Below, piece by piece: positions 1 to 8,422 of a stretch of DNA of 33,644 nucleotides (positions within the stretch are counted from its first letter, which is position 1; each line of letters begins with the position of its first letter). Origin of the DNA: Bacteroides sp. (GTDB lineage: Bacteria; Bacteroidota; Bacteroidia; Bacteroidales; Bacteroidaceae). The stretch spans positions 1-33,644 of the forward strand of contig SUXY01000034.1 in the NCBI GenBank assembly GCA_015060705.1, given 5' to 3'. The notes below the pieces were generated by a model that saw nothing but the letters and a program-made list of their open reading frames with translations, did no database searches and was not told the origin of the DNA. Made by a program: the position numbers and the translations under genes.

Positions 1-1451
1 AACATTTCGATGATAGTACCTTCGTGTACAGAACCTACTGTAAATACAGTTTCGAATACATCCCATGGATTTTCTTCCAACTGCTTGTGACCGAGGCTCA
101 AACGACGGTTTTCCTTATCGATTTCGAGAACCTGAACTTCGATGTCAGCGCCAATCTGAGTGAATTCTGATGGGTGCTTGATCTTCTTAGTCCAAGACAA
201 GTCAGAGATGTGGATCAAACCATCAACACCTTCTTCGATTTCTACGAATACGCCGAAGTTAGTGAAGTTGCGAACCTTAGCAGTGTGCTTAGAAGCTACC
301 GGATACTTTTCTTCGATAGTTTCCCATGGGTCTTGCTTCAATTGCTTGATACCCAAAGACATCTTGCGTTCGTCGCGGTCGAGAGTCAAGATAACAGCTT
401 CTACATCGTCACCTACCTTCATGAAGTCTTGAGCTGAGCGCAAGTGCTGTGACCATGACATTTCTGATACGTGGATCAAACCTTCAACACCCGGAGCGAT
501 TTCGATGAATGCACCGTAGTCAGCCATAACCACTACCTTACCCTGTACCTTGTCACCAACCTTCAAGTCAGCGTTCAATGCATCCCATGGGTGCGGAGTC
601 AATTGCTTCAAGCCGAGAGCAATGCGCTTCTTTTCATCATCGAAGTCGAGGATAACAACGTTCAACTTCTGATCCAATTCTACTACTTCCTTCGGATCGC
701 TTACACGGCCCCAAGACAAGTCTGTGATGTGAATCAAACCGTCTACGCCGCCCAAGTCGATGAATACACCGTAAGAAGTGATATTCTTAACAGTACCTTC
801 GAGTACTTGTCCTTTTTCGAGCTTACCGATAATTTCCTTCTTCTGTTGTTCCAATTCAGCTTCGATAAGAGCCTTGTGAGATACAACAACGTTCTTGAAT
901 TCTTGGTTGATCTTAACCACCTTGAATTCCATAGTCTTGCCTACGAATACATCGTAGTCACGGATAGGCTTAACATCGATCTGAGAACCCGGCAAGAATG
1001 CTTCGATACCGAATACGTCAACGATCATACCACCCTTAGTGCGGCACTTGATGTAACCCTTAATGATTTCTTCGTTTTCAAGAGCAGCGTTTACGCGATC
1101 CCAAGAGCGAGTAGCACGTGCCTTCTTGTGAGAGAGGATCAACTGACCCTTCTTGTCTTCCTGATTTTCGATGTATACTTCTACTGTATCACCAATCTTC
1201 AAGTCAGGATTGTAGCGGAATTCATTCAAAGGAATGATACCGTCTGATTTGTAGCCGATGTTGACAACAACTTCGCGCTTGTTCATAGAAATGACAGTAC
1301 CATCTACAACCTCGCGGTCATTTACCTTGTTCAAAGTACCGTCATAAGCCTTTTCAAGCTCTTCGTGGCTCATGCCTGTTACAGCTTCACCGTTTTCATA
1401 CGCTTCCCAGTTGAAATCTTCAATAGGAGCAATGTTCTTTAAGTTTTCCAT
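1..1451 (-). CDS. rpsA: 30S ribosomal protein S1 (3' end outside window)
   Basis: This is ribosomal protein S1, which binds mRNA on the 30S subunit and helps initiation on mRNAs with weak Shine-Dalgarno sites, as is usual in Bacteroidetes. Reading in from 1451 the protein starts MENLKNIAPIEDFNWEAY and runs open for 483 codons to the window edge; the last 100 or so residues expected for the family are missing. Repeated S1 (OB-fold) units are visible through recurring cores of the type GVFIDLGGVDGLIHITDLSW, GAFIEIAPGVEGLIHVSEMS and GVFVEIEEGVDGLIHISDLS, each followed by a KRIALGLKQL-like or RRLSLGHKQL-like strand. The start is the only ATG that precedes the conserved N-terminus. A candidate -7 element lies about 70 bases upstream at 1518-1525. 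Identity is secure. Confidence 0.96.
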   Translation of the reverse strand, partial: MENLKNIAPIEDFNWEAYENGEAVTGMSHEELEKAYDGTLNKVNDREVVDGTVISMNKREVVVNIGYKSDGIIPLNEFRYNPDLKIGDTVEVYIENQEDKKGQLILSHKKARATRSWDRVNAALENEEIIKGYIKCRTKGGMIVDVFGIEAFLPGSQIDVKPIRDYDVFVGKTMEFKVVKINQEFKNVVVSHKALIEAELEQQKKEIIGKLEKGQVLEGTVKNITSYGVFIDLGGVDGLIHITDLSWGRVSDPKEVVELDQKLNVVILDFDDEKKRIALGLKQLTPHPWDALNADLKVGDKVQGKVVVMADYGAFIEIAPGVEGLIHVSEMSWSQHLRSAQDFMKVGDDVEAVILTLDRDERKMSLGIKQLKQDPWETIEEKYPVASKHTAKVRNFTNFGVFVEIEEGVDGLIHISDLSWTKKIKHPSEFTQIGADIEVQVLEIDKENRRLSLGHKQLEENPWDVFETVFTVGSVHEGTIIEM

Positions 1452-1517
1452 TAAAAAATAAGTTAATAATAATGTTAATTGTGTTAGACTTTATATTGTA
1501 TATATCTAAATCGGGCG

Positions 1518-1525
1518 CAAAGATA
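1518..1525 (-). promoter_or_regulatory. Candidate -7 element for rpsA
   Basis: On the minus strand these bases read TATCTTTG, matching the Bacteroidetes primary-sigma -7 consensus TAnnTTTG. No good TTTG -33 box is seen at the usual 19-21 base spacing, so the call rests on one element. It would give rpsA a leader of roughly 60 bases. Confidence 0.45.
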
Positions 1526-1529
1526 CAAC

Positions 1530-1563
1530 AAATTCCTGAAACACACATGCGTTTCAGGAATTT
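1530..1563 (-). terminator. Hairpin after the SpoIID-domain gene
   Basis: A perfect 13-bp inverted repeat (arms 1530-1542 and 1551-1563, stem AAATTCCTGAAAC) encloses an 8-base loop. It lies 26 bases past the stop of the SpoIID-domain gene and just before the rpsA promoter, where a terminator is expected. The T run after the stem is poor on the minus strand, so it may be a weak intrinsic terminator. Confidence 0.6.
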
Positions 1564-1588
1564 ATTTTATGTATTCTCCGTTAAATAA

Positions 1589-2905
1589 TCAATAGAATTG
1601 GCGGATTTCTGCACCTTTATAATAATGTCGCAGTATTTCTTCGTAAGTGTATCCTTTCTCACCCATGACGGCGGCACCAACTTGGCAGAGACCTACGCCA
1701 TGTCCCCATCCTGCTCCGGAAAGGAGGAACCACTGAGGTACGCCGTCCTTCAATTCTCCCTTGTCAACCACAAACGCTGAACTGCGTAAGTGAGAGTCCG
1801 AAAGGGTACGGCGGATTTCCATTTCTTTGCCAATGGTAAACGTTTTTAATGTTCCTACAATCTTGAGCTTGCAAATACGACCGGAGGTTCCACGTTGGAC
1901 AGGAATCAAATCGAGAATGTCTCCGTAGTCGGTACGGGTATTGGTGCGAATCAATTCGGCCAATTCCGCTTGGGTATAACGGATGTGCCAACGATAGAAG
2001 TCTGGGTTTTCCAAATCATAATGATTCAATATCTGCGACAGGATTTTCTTGTCGTGTGTGTCGCAGAACGACTTTGGAGCCTTGCGAATCCAGTGCTCGG
2101 CTTCCTCTTCATTGGTCAAGTCTGGCAACGGACGGTTTTCTTCCTGGTCTGCATCGCGGATAGCGGTCAAATAAGGATAATGCTTGTCTTCCCAGCAGTT
2201 TTCGAATTCTTCAGTAGCACCGCCACAGCATTTGGTAAAACGAGCGTCGCAAATCGTTTTTCCATGCATCAACAGGCGTCCCCGAGTGGCACGTACAGCT
2301 TCGGCCACCGTGGCATTGGAGGCTTTGGTAATACCGTGATAGCGCTGGCAGTGGTCGTCGGCACAAACATCAAAGGTTGTGTGGTCTTCCCGGTCGTACC
2401 AACGGATGTATTCTTCCTTGGTCTTGATGAACGAGAAGAAACCTTCATCCTTTCCGCTCATGGCTTTCCGTTTTTCAATCTGGGCAAAAAGCCAGCTACG
2501 GGAAACAACCGCGTGTGCTTTTAACAACTCCAACGACGAATTGGCGCTCATTTCCGATGAAATGACACTGGTGAGGTAGTCCTCGACAGGGAGTATGTTG
2601 ATAGCCACAATTTTACCTTCGTCTACCATTAGCTTTAAAGTTCCCAAGAATGTTTGGGTTTCTTGGCGTTCCCAATGGAAGTTAAGACCAATGGTGACAT
2701 CGTATAAAGAGAAAGAGTTCTGTTCTTCCTGTGGGGTAAAAGTCAACTCTCTGTACAAGTTGCCGTTCCAAAGGATGCCTCCTTCACTGAAGGATACACT
2801 TTGCTTGTCACTTACCGTTTCTCCTTTGGCAAAAAAATTGCCATGTAGGGTAAAGTGGATTTCCTGTGCATTGACAATCCCGACACTAATTTCAGGTTCT
2901 TTCAT
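1589..2905 (-). CDS. SpoIID/LytB domain-containing protein
   Basis: A 438-residue protein of the SpoIID/LytB family. In spore formers SpoIID is a lytic transglycosylase and LytB enhances an amidase, so a role in peptidoglycan turnover is the family-based guess. The family pattern is visible: VEDYLTSVISSEMSANSS with a conserved Glu near residue 118, followed by a LKAHAVVSRSW segment, and the C-terminal signature SGAGWGHGVGLCQVGA near residues 396-411. A middle section has paired cysteines (TKCCGGATEEFENCW). There is no evident signal peptide from the ATG at 2905, which is odd for a wall enzyme; no better upstream start is seen. It stands alone between rpsA and rlmN, with its own candidate promoter. 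Family certain, substrate unknown. Confidence 0.85.
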   Translation of the reverse strand: MKEPEISVGIVNAQEIHFTLHGNFFAKGETVSDKQSVSFSEGGILWNGNLYRELTFTPQEEQNSFSLYDVTIGLNFHWERQETQTFLGTLKLMVDEGKIVAINILPVEDYLTSVISSEMSANSSLELLKAHAVVSRSWLFAQIEKRKAMSGKDEGFFSFIKTKEEYIRWYDREDHTTFDVCADDHCQRYHGITKASNATVAEAVRATRGRLLMHGKTICDARFTKCCGGATEEFENCWEDKHYPYLTAIRDADQEENRPLPDLTNEEEAEHWIRKAPKSFCDTHDKKILSQILNHYDLENPDFYRWHIRYTQAELAELIRTNTRTDYGDILDLIPVQRGTSGRICKLKIVGTLKTFTIGKEMEIRRTLSDSHLRSSAFVVDKGELKDGVPQWFLLSGAGWGHGVGLCQVGAAVMGEKGYTYEEILRHYYKGAEIRQFY

Positions 2906-2939
2906 GTATGATAGTTTCTTAATTTTTCTAATTTGGGTG

Positions 2940-2947
2940 CAAATATA
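2940..2947 (-). promoter_or_regulatory. Candidate -7 element for the SpoIID-domain gene
   Basis: Reads TATATTTG on the minus strand (TAnnTTTG consensus), about 35 bases ahead of the ATG at 2905. A -33 box is not obvious. The element sits back to back with the plus-strand candidates for rlmN. Confidence 0.4.
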
Positions 2948-2960
2948 GGCATTATATCTT

Positions 2961-2978
2961 TATTTTTGTGTACCTTTG
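2961..2978 (+). promoter_or_regulatory. Candidate -7 elements for rlmN
   Basis: Two octamers fit TAnnTTTG in tandem, TATTTTTG at 2961-2968 and TACCTTTG at 2971-2978. Neither has a TTTG box 19-21 bases upstream, so which one is used cannot be told. Both are close enough to the gene to favour the ATG at 3003 over the one at 2988. Confidence 0.4.
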
Positions 2979-3002
2979 TATATTTAAATGCGAAAAACAG
3001 AC

Positions 3003-4043
3003 ATGGAAACTCCTAAAATAGCACTGCTCGGTAAGACGTTGTATGAGATACAGCAAATTGTGGCAAATCTTGGAATGCCGAAGTTTGCTGCCAAGCAAAT
3101 AACTTCTTGGCTGTATGACAAGAAAGTGGATTCGATTGACGAAATGACCAATCTTTCTTTGAAGCATCGGGAAGCTTTGAAAGAAGGTTATGAAGTAGGG
3201 GCTTCTGCACCGGTGGAGGCTATGCGCTCGGTCGATGGAACCGTGAAGTATTTGTTCCGTACGCCTACTAACGATTATGTGGAAGCAGTATATATACCGG
3301 ATAATGATCGGGCTACCCTCTGTGTCTCATCACAGGTAGGCTGTAAGATGAATTGTAAGTTCTGTATGACCGGTAAGCAAGGATTTACCGCCAATCTCAC
3401 CGCCAATCAGATTCTGAATCAAATCTATTCCATCCCCGAACGGAACACTTTGACCAATTTGGTGTTTATGGGTATGGGAGAACCTTTCGATAACTTGGAT
3501 GAGGTTCTGAAGGTATTGGAGATTCTTACTTCTGATTATGGCTACAAGTGGAGTCCGAAACGTATTACTGTATCTTCAGTCGGCTTGAAGAAGGGGTTGG
3601 AACGTTTCTTGAATGAAAGCGATTGTCATTTGGCTATCAGTATGCACTCCCCGATTCCTTCACAACGTCGGGAACTGATGTCAGCCGAGAAAGCTTTCTC
3701 GATTGAAGAGATTGTCGAAGTGTTGAGTCGATACGATTTTACCAAACAGCGTCGCTTGTCTTTCGAGTACATCATGTTCAAGGGTGTAAACGATTCGTTG
3801 GTATATGCCAAGGAGATTGTTCGTTTGTTGCGTGGTATTGAATGTCGCATGAACCTGATTCGTTTCCATGCGATTCCGAATGTGGATTTGGAAGGAACCG
3901 GAATGGAACACATCATTGCATTCCGAGACTATCTGACTCAACACGGGGTATTCGCAACAGTCAGGGCTTCCCGTGGTGAAGACATTTTTGCCGCTTGTGG
4001 TATGCTCTCCACCGCCAAACAGCAGGAAGAGAAAAAGAAATGA
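3003..4043 (+). CDS. rlmN: Dual-specificity RNA methyltransferase RlmN
   Basis: Radical-SAM enzyme that methylates C2 of A2503 in 23S rRNA, and A37 of some tRNAs. The 4Fe-4S motif CKMNCKFC (C-x3-C-x2-C) is present, preceded by CVSSQVG and the VEAVYIP segment. The catalytic cysteine near the C-terminus is seen in GEDIFAACGML, and the NLVFMGMGEP and ISMHSP segments are typical. The start at 3003 (METPKIALLG) is chosen because an in-frame ATG at 2988 lies almost on the candidate -7 elements and would leave hardly any leader; 2988 remains possible and would add five residues. The stop overlaps the next gene's start, suggesting co-transcription with the DUF4837 lipoprotein and pdxA. Confidence 0.95.
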   Translation: METPKIALLGKTLYEIQQIVANLGMPKFAAKQITSWLYDKKVDSIDEMTNLSLKHREALKEGYEVGASAPVEAMRSVDGTVKYLFRTPTNDYVEAVYIPDNDRATLCVSSQVGCKMNCKFCMTGKQGFTANLTANQILNQIYSIPERNTLTNLVFMGMGEPFDNLDEVLKVLEILTSDYGYKWSPKRITVSSVGLKKGLERFLNESDCHLAISMHSPIPSQRRELMSAEKAFSIEEIVEVLSRYDFTKQRRLSFEYIMFKGVNDSLVYAKEIVRLLRGIECRMNLIRFHAIPNVDLEGTGMEHIIAFRDYLTQHGVFATVRASRGEDIFAACGMLSTAKQQEEKKK

Positions 4044-5149
4044 TCAAGAAAAAAATAGAGAAAATGAAAAAGCAAGTAATGAACTTATTGAGCATGGCAC
4101 TGATGGCATTGGTGCTGTTCTCTTGTGATGGAGGTAATGATAAGAAAGGCGGGAAGTCGCTTTTCACTCCTGTGTCCAGCGGTCGTCCATACGAAATGCT
4201 GGTAGTGATAGACAAGGCAATGTGGGAGCGTCCTGCCGGTCGTGCCCTTTTCAATGCATTGGATACCGATGTGCCGGGACTGCCCCAACCGGAGCGTTCG
4301 TTTCGCATCTCGAATATCGGCCCCGACCATTTCAACCGTGGGATGCGCATCTTCCGCAATATCATCGATGTGGATATCCAGCCTATCTATACCCAACCGA
4401 AGCTGAAGTATTCGCGTGATAGTTATTCTTCACCTCAGATGATTATGACCATTCAGGCACCGGATGAAGCTTCGTTTGAGGAGTTTGTAAACAAGAACAA
4501 ACAGGTGATTGTCGATTTCTTCACCAAGGCAGAAATGAACCGTCAAATCAATTTGCTGAAGAAAGAATATAGTGGAGCGATAGCTGCAAAGGTGGGTAGT
4601 ATGTTCGGATGCGATTTGCGTATACCAGCAGGCTTCGAACGCTATAAGCAGGGGAAGGATTTCTTATGGACGTCGCAAGACCGTCCAGGAACGGAAGTGA
4701 GCTTGAATTTTGTGGTTTATTCCTATCCGTATACGGACAAGAATACATTTACACGCGATTTCTTTATTCACAAGCGTGATTCTGTGATGAAACGCAATAT
4801 TCCGGGTTCGCTTGAAGGTCAGTATATGGCTACCGATACCAATTATGTAAATGTAAAGGAATTCAGTGTAAAGGGTGAGTATGCGTTTGAAGCACGCGGA
4901 TTATGGTACATGGAGAACGACATGATGGGTGGCCCGTTCGTGTCGCATGCTCGCGTAGACCGTCCGAATGGTCGGGTGGTTGTAGTGGAAGCCTTTGTTT
5001 ATGCACCGAAGGACAAGAAACGTGATATGATGCGTCAGTTGGAAGCGGCGCTTTATACGTTAAACTTGCCACAGGAACAACAGATTGATGAAATTGTGAT
5101 TGGTCCGAACCTAGAAGAGGAAAAACGGGTTGCGGAACCTGAAAAGTAA
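4040..5149 (+). CDS. DUF4837 family lipoprotein
   Basis: A 369-residue protein that I recognise as the Bacteroidetes family DUF4837; its function is unknown. The N-terminus is a lipoprotein signal: a lysine-rich start, then LLSMALMALVLFSC with the lipobox cysteine at residue 29, followed by DGGNDKKGG. It should be an envelope lipoprotein. The body has no catalytic motif that I know. The start at 4040 overlaps the rlmN stop as ATGA and has AGGA about 14 bases upstream; an in-frame ATG at 4064 (MKKQVMNLLSMAL) gives a more standard signal peptide and is a real alternative. The rlmN / DUF4837 / pdxA order is one I recall from other Bacteroides, so this looks like core genome. Confidence 0.85.
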   Translation: MIKKKIEKMKKQVMNLLSMALMALVLFSCDGGNDKKGGKSLFTPVSSGRPYEMLVVIDKAMWERPAGRALFNALDTDVPGLPQPERSFRISNIGPDHFNRGMRIFRNIIDVDIQPIYTQPKLKYSRDSYSSPQMIMTIQAPDEASFEEFVNKNKQVIVDFFTKAEMNRQINLLKKEYSGAIAAKVGSMFGCDLRIPAGFERYKQGKDFLWTSQDRPGTEVSLNFVVYSYPYTDKNTFTRDFFIHKRDSVMKRNIPGSLEGQYMATDTNYVNVKEFSVKGEYAFEARGLWYMENDMMGGPFVSHARVDRPNGRVVVVEAFVYAPKDKKRDMMRQLEAALYTLNLPQEQQIDEIVIGPNLEEEKRVAEPEK

Positions 5150-5173
5150 TAATATAGAAACGTTTAGTCACTC

Positions 5174-6268
5174 ATGGAAGACAATGGAAAAATAAGGGTT
5201 GGTATTACCCACGGGGATATCAATGGAGTGGGATACGAGGTGATTTTGAAGTCCTTCTCGGATCCTGCTATGCTGGAATTATGTACACCGATTGTATATG
5301 GTTCGCCGAAGGTGGCGACCTATCATCGTAAGGCAATGGATGTTCAGACAAGTTTTACTATCATCAACAATGTGGATGATGCACAGGATGGTAAATTGAA
5401 TATCTTGAATTGTACGGAAGATGAACTGAAAGTGGAGTTGACTAAGGCTACTCCGGAAGCAGGGAAAGCTGCTTTGGATGCTTTGGAAAAGGCTTTGCAG
5501 GATTATCGGGAGGGAGGAATTGATGTTTTGGTGACAGCGCCGATCAATAAGCATACGATTCAGTCGGATGCCTTCCATTTCCCGGGACATACCGAATACA
5601 TCGAAGAACGTGTAGGAAACAATAGAAAGGCTTTGATGATTTTGCTGAAAGACGATTTTAGAGTAGCCTTGGTAACAGGACATATTCCGGTGAAAGATAT
5701 AGCCACTACCATAACCAAGGAATTGATTATGGAAAAGATGGAAATCTTCCATCGTTCTTTGAAGCAGGATTTTGGAATTGATTGTCCTCGTATCGCTGTA
5801 TTTTCATTGAATCCGCATGCGGGAGATAATGGAGTGATAGGAACGGAGGAACGTGATGTAATCATTCCAGCTATGCAGGAAATGATTGCTAAGGGAGTTC
5901 AGTGTTTTGGCCCTTATCCGGCTGATGGATTTATGGGCTCTGGCAATTTCTGTCATTTCGATGGTATTTTGGCTATGTACCATGACCAAGGTTTGGCACC
6001 TTTCAAGGCATTAGCAATGGATGAGGGAGTGAACTTTACAGCAGGTTTGCCGATTGTTCGTACTTCACCGGCTCATGGAACAGCTTATGATATTGCAGGC
6101 CAAGGTATTGCTTCGGAAAATTCGTTCCGTCAAGCAATTTACTTGGCTTTGGATGTATATCGGAATCGAATGATTGAAAGGGAAATACATGCCCGTCCGT
6201 TACGTAAGCAATATTATGAGAAGCGGGATGATAGTGATATCTTGAAGCTGGATCAACAAGAATCATAA
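5174..6268 (+). CDS. pdxA: 4-hydroxythreonine-4-phosphate dehydrogenase PdxA
   Basis: Cytosolic enzyme of the DXP-dependent route to pyridoxal 5'-phosphate; it oxidises 4-phosphooxy-L-threonine, and the product reacts with DXP through PdxJ. The family starts with THGDINGVGYEV here. The three metal-binding histidines are in FPGHTEYIEERVG (H139), SLNPHAGDNG (H215) and MYHDQGLAPFKAL (H270). TAPINKHTIQ and a C-terminal SPAHGTAYDIAG also match. At 364 residues it is some 35 longer than the E. coli enzyme. It starts 24 bases after the DUF4837 gene and probably shares its transcript, ending at a strong hairpin. No other pdx gene is nearby. Confidence 0.95.
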   Translation: MEDNGKIRVGITHGDINGVGYEVILKSFSDPAMLELCTPIVYGSPKVATYHRKAMDVQTSFTIINNVDDAQDGKLNILNCTEDELKVELTKATPEAGKAALDALEKALQDYREGGIDVLVTAPINKHTIQSDAFHFPGHTEYIEERVGNNRKALMILLKDDFRVALVTGHIPVKDIATTITKELIMEKMEIFHRSLKQDFGIDCPRIAVFSLNPHAGDNGVIGTEERDVIIPAMQEMIAKGVQCFGPYPADGFMGSGNFCHFDGILAMYHDQGLAPFKALAMDEGVNFTAGLPIVRTSPAHGTAYDIAGQGIASENSFRQAIYLALDVYRNRMIEREIHARPLRKQYYEKRDDSDILKLDQQES

Positions 6269-6272
6269 ATAA

Positions 6273-6298
6273 AAAGGGGGAATGAAAATTCCCCCTTT
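6273..6298. terminator. Bidirectional intrinsic terminator between pdxA and the inositol-lipid operon
   Basis: A 10-bp perfect stem (AAAGGGGGAA at 6273-6282 with its complement at 6289-6298) and a 6-base loop, flanked by A and T runs on both sides. It lies between two convergent genes and can end transcription from both. Confidence 0.85.
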
Positions 6299-6305
6299 AT
6301 TTGTT

Positions 6306-7241
6306 TTATGAAATATATTGCGTATACCGGTTGATGAATTGCGCGAAAGTGTTCCATTTCAGGAATACTTTCTCGAAGAGGAAAATACCTAATACGGCAC
6401 ATCCGGCTCCTAATATAGCATCGATGATGTAATGGTGAGCTGAATATACAGCGGTAAACCAGATTCCCAACATGATGATACCGAATATGATCCGTAGGAA
6501 ATTCGGGTACTTGGCCTTGAGCGAGTAGTAGAATGCAATGACCATGTAAGCCGAATGCAGAGATGGTACTGCGGCGAATACATTGGAGTTGCGGGAGTAG
6601 AGTGAATCAAAAATACCCAATCCGGTCATTTCGTCAAATCTTCCTAGTCCTGCAACATCGCCAGGAGTGTTGAGGATAGGTTCGAAACCATATTTCATGA
6701 CATACCATGGTGGAGCTGCCGGGTGGATGTAGTACCCGCAGAATCCAATAAGGTTCACGAACAAGAAGACAATGGCAAAACGCAGATAAAGGTTCCGTTG
6801 TTTCGTGAAGTAGAGGCTAAGTCCGAAAAGGATAGGTACAGGTACCCAGCAGAGGTAGAAAAAACCTGCCCAGAAATCCATGAATGCACAATGATGCTGT
6901 GCAAAGTATTCGTTGGGGGTGAGTATACCTTCGGCTGTAGTGATACCAAATAGCGATTTTTCGGTTTCATATAAATCTTGTACGTCAATCGGGTTTACCT
7001 TATAATTCGGTACAATGTTCATCCAGTCGTAAGACACGGCAAAAAGGATGAAAGGCAATAAGGCTATTACCAGTTTCTTGGTTTGTTCATGGGCACAGAA
7101 CAATACGGCGATTAAAATTATCAGCAAAGGATGTTCCGGACGAATGCCTACAAACAAGGCAGTAACAGCTAGCCAGATACCCAGGCATATAAATAAGGTA
7201 AGAAGTTCCCGGGTAGGTGGCCATTTGAATTTCATTGTCAT
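6306..7241 (-). CDS. PAP2-superfamily inositol phosphoceramide synthase (AUR1-like), putative
   Basis: A 311-residue multi-pass membrane protein of the PAP2/AUR1 type. Sphingolipid synthases of this class move phosphoinositol from phosphatidylinositol to (dihydro)ceramide. The catalytic pattern is present: PSLHSAYM with His229, then YSAHHYIIDAILG with His270 and Asp274, the His-x3-Asp spacing and 41-residue gap being close to yeast AUR1. HPAAPPWY upstream is also typical. The lack of an obvious KxxxxxxRP motif argues against an ordinary PAP2 phosphatase. It is the last gene of a four-gene minus-strand operon with a CDP-alcohol transferase, GtrA and PgpA proteins, the arrangement I recall for inositol-lipid synthesis in B. 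thetaiotaomicron. An ATG two codons in is equally possible. Substrate is inferred from context. Confidence 0.8.
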   Translation of the reverse strand: MTMKFKWPPTRELLTLFICLGIWLAVTALFVGIRPEHPLLIILIAVLFCAHEQTKKLVIALLPFILFAVSYDWMNIVPNYKVNPIDVQDLYETEKSLFGITTAEGILTPNEYFAQHHCAFMDFWAGFFYLCWVPVPILFGLSLYFTKQRNLYLRFAIVFLFVNLIGFCGYYIHPAAPPWYVMKYGFEPILNTPGDVAGLGRFDEMTGLGIFDSLYSRNSNVFAAVPSLHSAYMVIAFYYSLKAKYPNFLRIIFGIIMLGIWFTAVYSAHHYIIDAILGAGCAVLGIFLFEKVFLKWNTFAQFINRYTQYIS

Positions 7242-7251
7242 AGTCTGTTTC

Positions 7252-7941
7252 TTATTTTTGGTTCAAAGCTTTACGGCAATGCATGATTCTAGCAAAAGCG
7301 GTGAGATTGGCAAAGATAGCAATAATCGCCATTGCTACAATGAGGATGAGCATTGGGTCGAATGAAAGATCTTCAACGTTGTGACCCACTGCACCACAGA
7401 TGATGGCTGACAAACTGGTTACAACTACACGCTCCGGGCGTTGCATGAAACCTACTTTGCACTCAATGTCCAAACCTTCTGCACGGGCGCGAACATAACT
7501 TACCATGATGGAACCAACCAAAGCGGCAAAAGTGATGATGGCTCCGGTTGCATAGCCGGTGTCGTTCAAGAAGAAGCAGATGCCACCCAGGGTAACCAAC
7601 TCGCAATAGCGGTCGAGTACAGAATCGTACATGGCACCAAAAGTGGAGGCCATGTTTCCCAAACGGGCGACTTGTCCATCGAGCATGTCGAAAAGTGAAG
7701 ACAAGATGATGGTGAGGCCTGCCCAACCTACCCAATCGTATGCTGGAGCTTCTGGTGTAGATATTTGTCCGGCATAAATAAACATACCAGCGGCTACCAA
7801 ATTACCCAAGAAACCAATGGTGGTAACAGTGTTTGGAGTAAAGCCGATTTTAATCAATCCATGTACGATAGGATTGATGACAAAGTAGATGGCTTGTTGA
7901 AGTCCATCTCTTTTAGCTTTGAAGAATTTCTTAATATCCAT
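7252..7941 (-). CDS. CDP-alcohol phosphatidyltransferase, likely phosphatidylinositol-phosphate synthase
   Basis: Integral membrane enzyme of 229 residues that joins CDP-diacylglycerol to a polar alcohol. The family motif DG-x2-AR-x8-G-x3-D-x3-D is complete: D88 G89, A92 R93, G102, D106 and D110, within [13 protein letters not shown] and [14 protein letters not shown]. This motif alone does not say which alcohol is used. The neighbouring PgpA-type phosphatase and AUR1-like synthase favour inositol phosphate as acceptor, giving phosphatidylinositol phosphate, which is then dephosphorylated. Alternatives are phosphatidylglycerophosphate synthase or another CDP-alcohol transferase. It lies 10 bases upstream of the synthase gene and one base downstream of the GtrA gene. 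Confidence 0.82.
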   Translation of the reverse strand: MDIKKFFKAKRDGLQQAIYFVINPIVHGLIKIGFTPNTVTTIGFLGNLVAAGMFIYAGQISTPEAPAYDWVGWAGLTIILSSLFDMLDGQVARLGNMASTFGAMYDSVLDRYCELVTLGGICFFLNDTGYATGAIITFAALVGSIMVSYVRARAEGLDIECKVGFMQRPERVVVTSLSAIICGAVGHNVEDLSFDPMLILIVAMAIIAIFANLTAFARIMHCRKALNQK

Positions 7942-7942
7942 A

Positions 7943-8422
7943 TCAATCTAATTTTTTAATGATTCGTTTGAAAGTAGTCTGGATGTGTGCATCCTTGAAC
8001 ACGAAATGACGGTGCAGTATATAGTTCCAACCCACGGAAACCAAAATGGAAACAATGGTTTTGGCGACAATCAAATAAAAACTGCTGGCCCGTTCCCAGA
8101 GGTGAGTGTAGTCTTGTAAGAATTCAACCAACAAATAAACACCTCCTACGTTCAGAACAAAACTGCCTCCCCATACGAGGATGTATTTCAGGAAAACCCA
8201 TTTAAACTGGCAATCCTTGGTCGCAAATGCCCATTTATAATTGATGACGCAATTGATGATTCCACCGGCAATGGCACCGATAGAAGTGGCCAATAGGTAG
8301 TAGATTCCGAGCCAACGAAAACAAACAAAAGTCAATACAAAGTCGGCCAGCGTGGCGAATTGTGCAGACAATTGAGCACGCAGAAAGACGAGTAGACTTT
8401 GTTTTTTCGTTGATTTTACCAT
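7943..8422 (-). CDS. GtrA-like family membrane protein
   Basis: A 159-residue protein with four predicted membrane segments and the GtrA pattern, seen in [35 protein letters not shown] and [13 protein letters not shown]. Family members are thought to flip polyprenyl-linked sugars or to help build cell-surface glycans. The start at 8422 ([11 protein letters not shown]) is chosen over an upstream ATG at 8464, because the longer form would lie deep inside the preceding gene. It overlaps the pgpA-like stop by seven bases in another frame, so the two are probably translationally coupled. Its place between the phosphatase and the CDP-alcohol transferase suggests it works with the inositol lipid or a glycosylated form of it; this is inference. 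Confidence 0.82.
   Translation of the reverse strand: MVKSTKKQSLLVFLRAQLSAQFATLADFVLTFVCFRWLGIYYLLATSIGAIAGGIINCVINYKWAFATKDCQFKWVFLKYILVWGGSFVLNVGGVYLLVEFLQDYTHLWERASSFYLIVAKTIVSILVSVGWNYILHRHFVFKDAHIQTTFKRIIKKLD

Noticed and set aside
471..1247. A 258-codon open frame on the plus strand at the rpsA region.
   Set aside because: It is antisense to clear S1 repeat units and carries no motif of its own.
6306..7241. PAP2 protein as an undecaprenyl or phosphatidic acid phosphatase.
   Set aside because: The His/His-x3-Asp layout and the PAAPPWY segment fit the AUR1 group better, and the neighbours are inositol-lipid genes. Not fully excluded.
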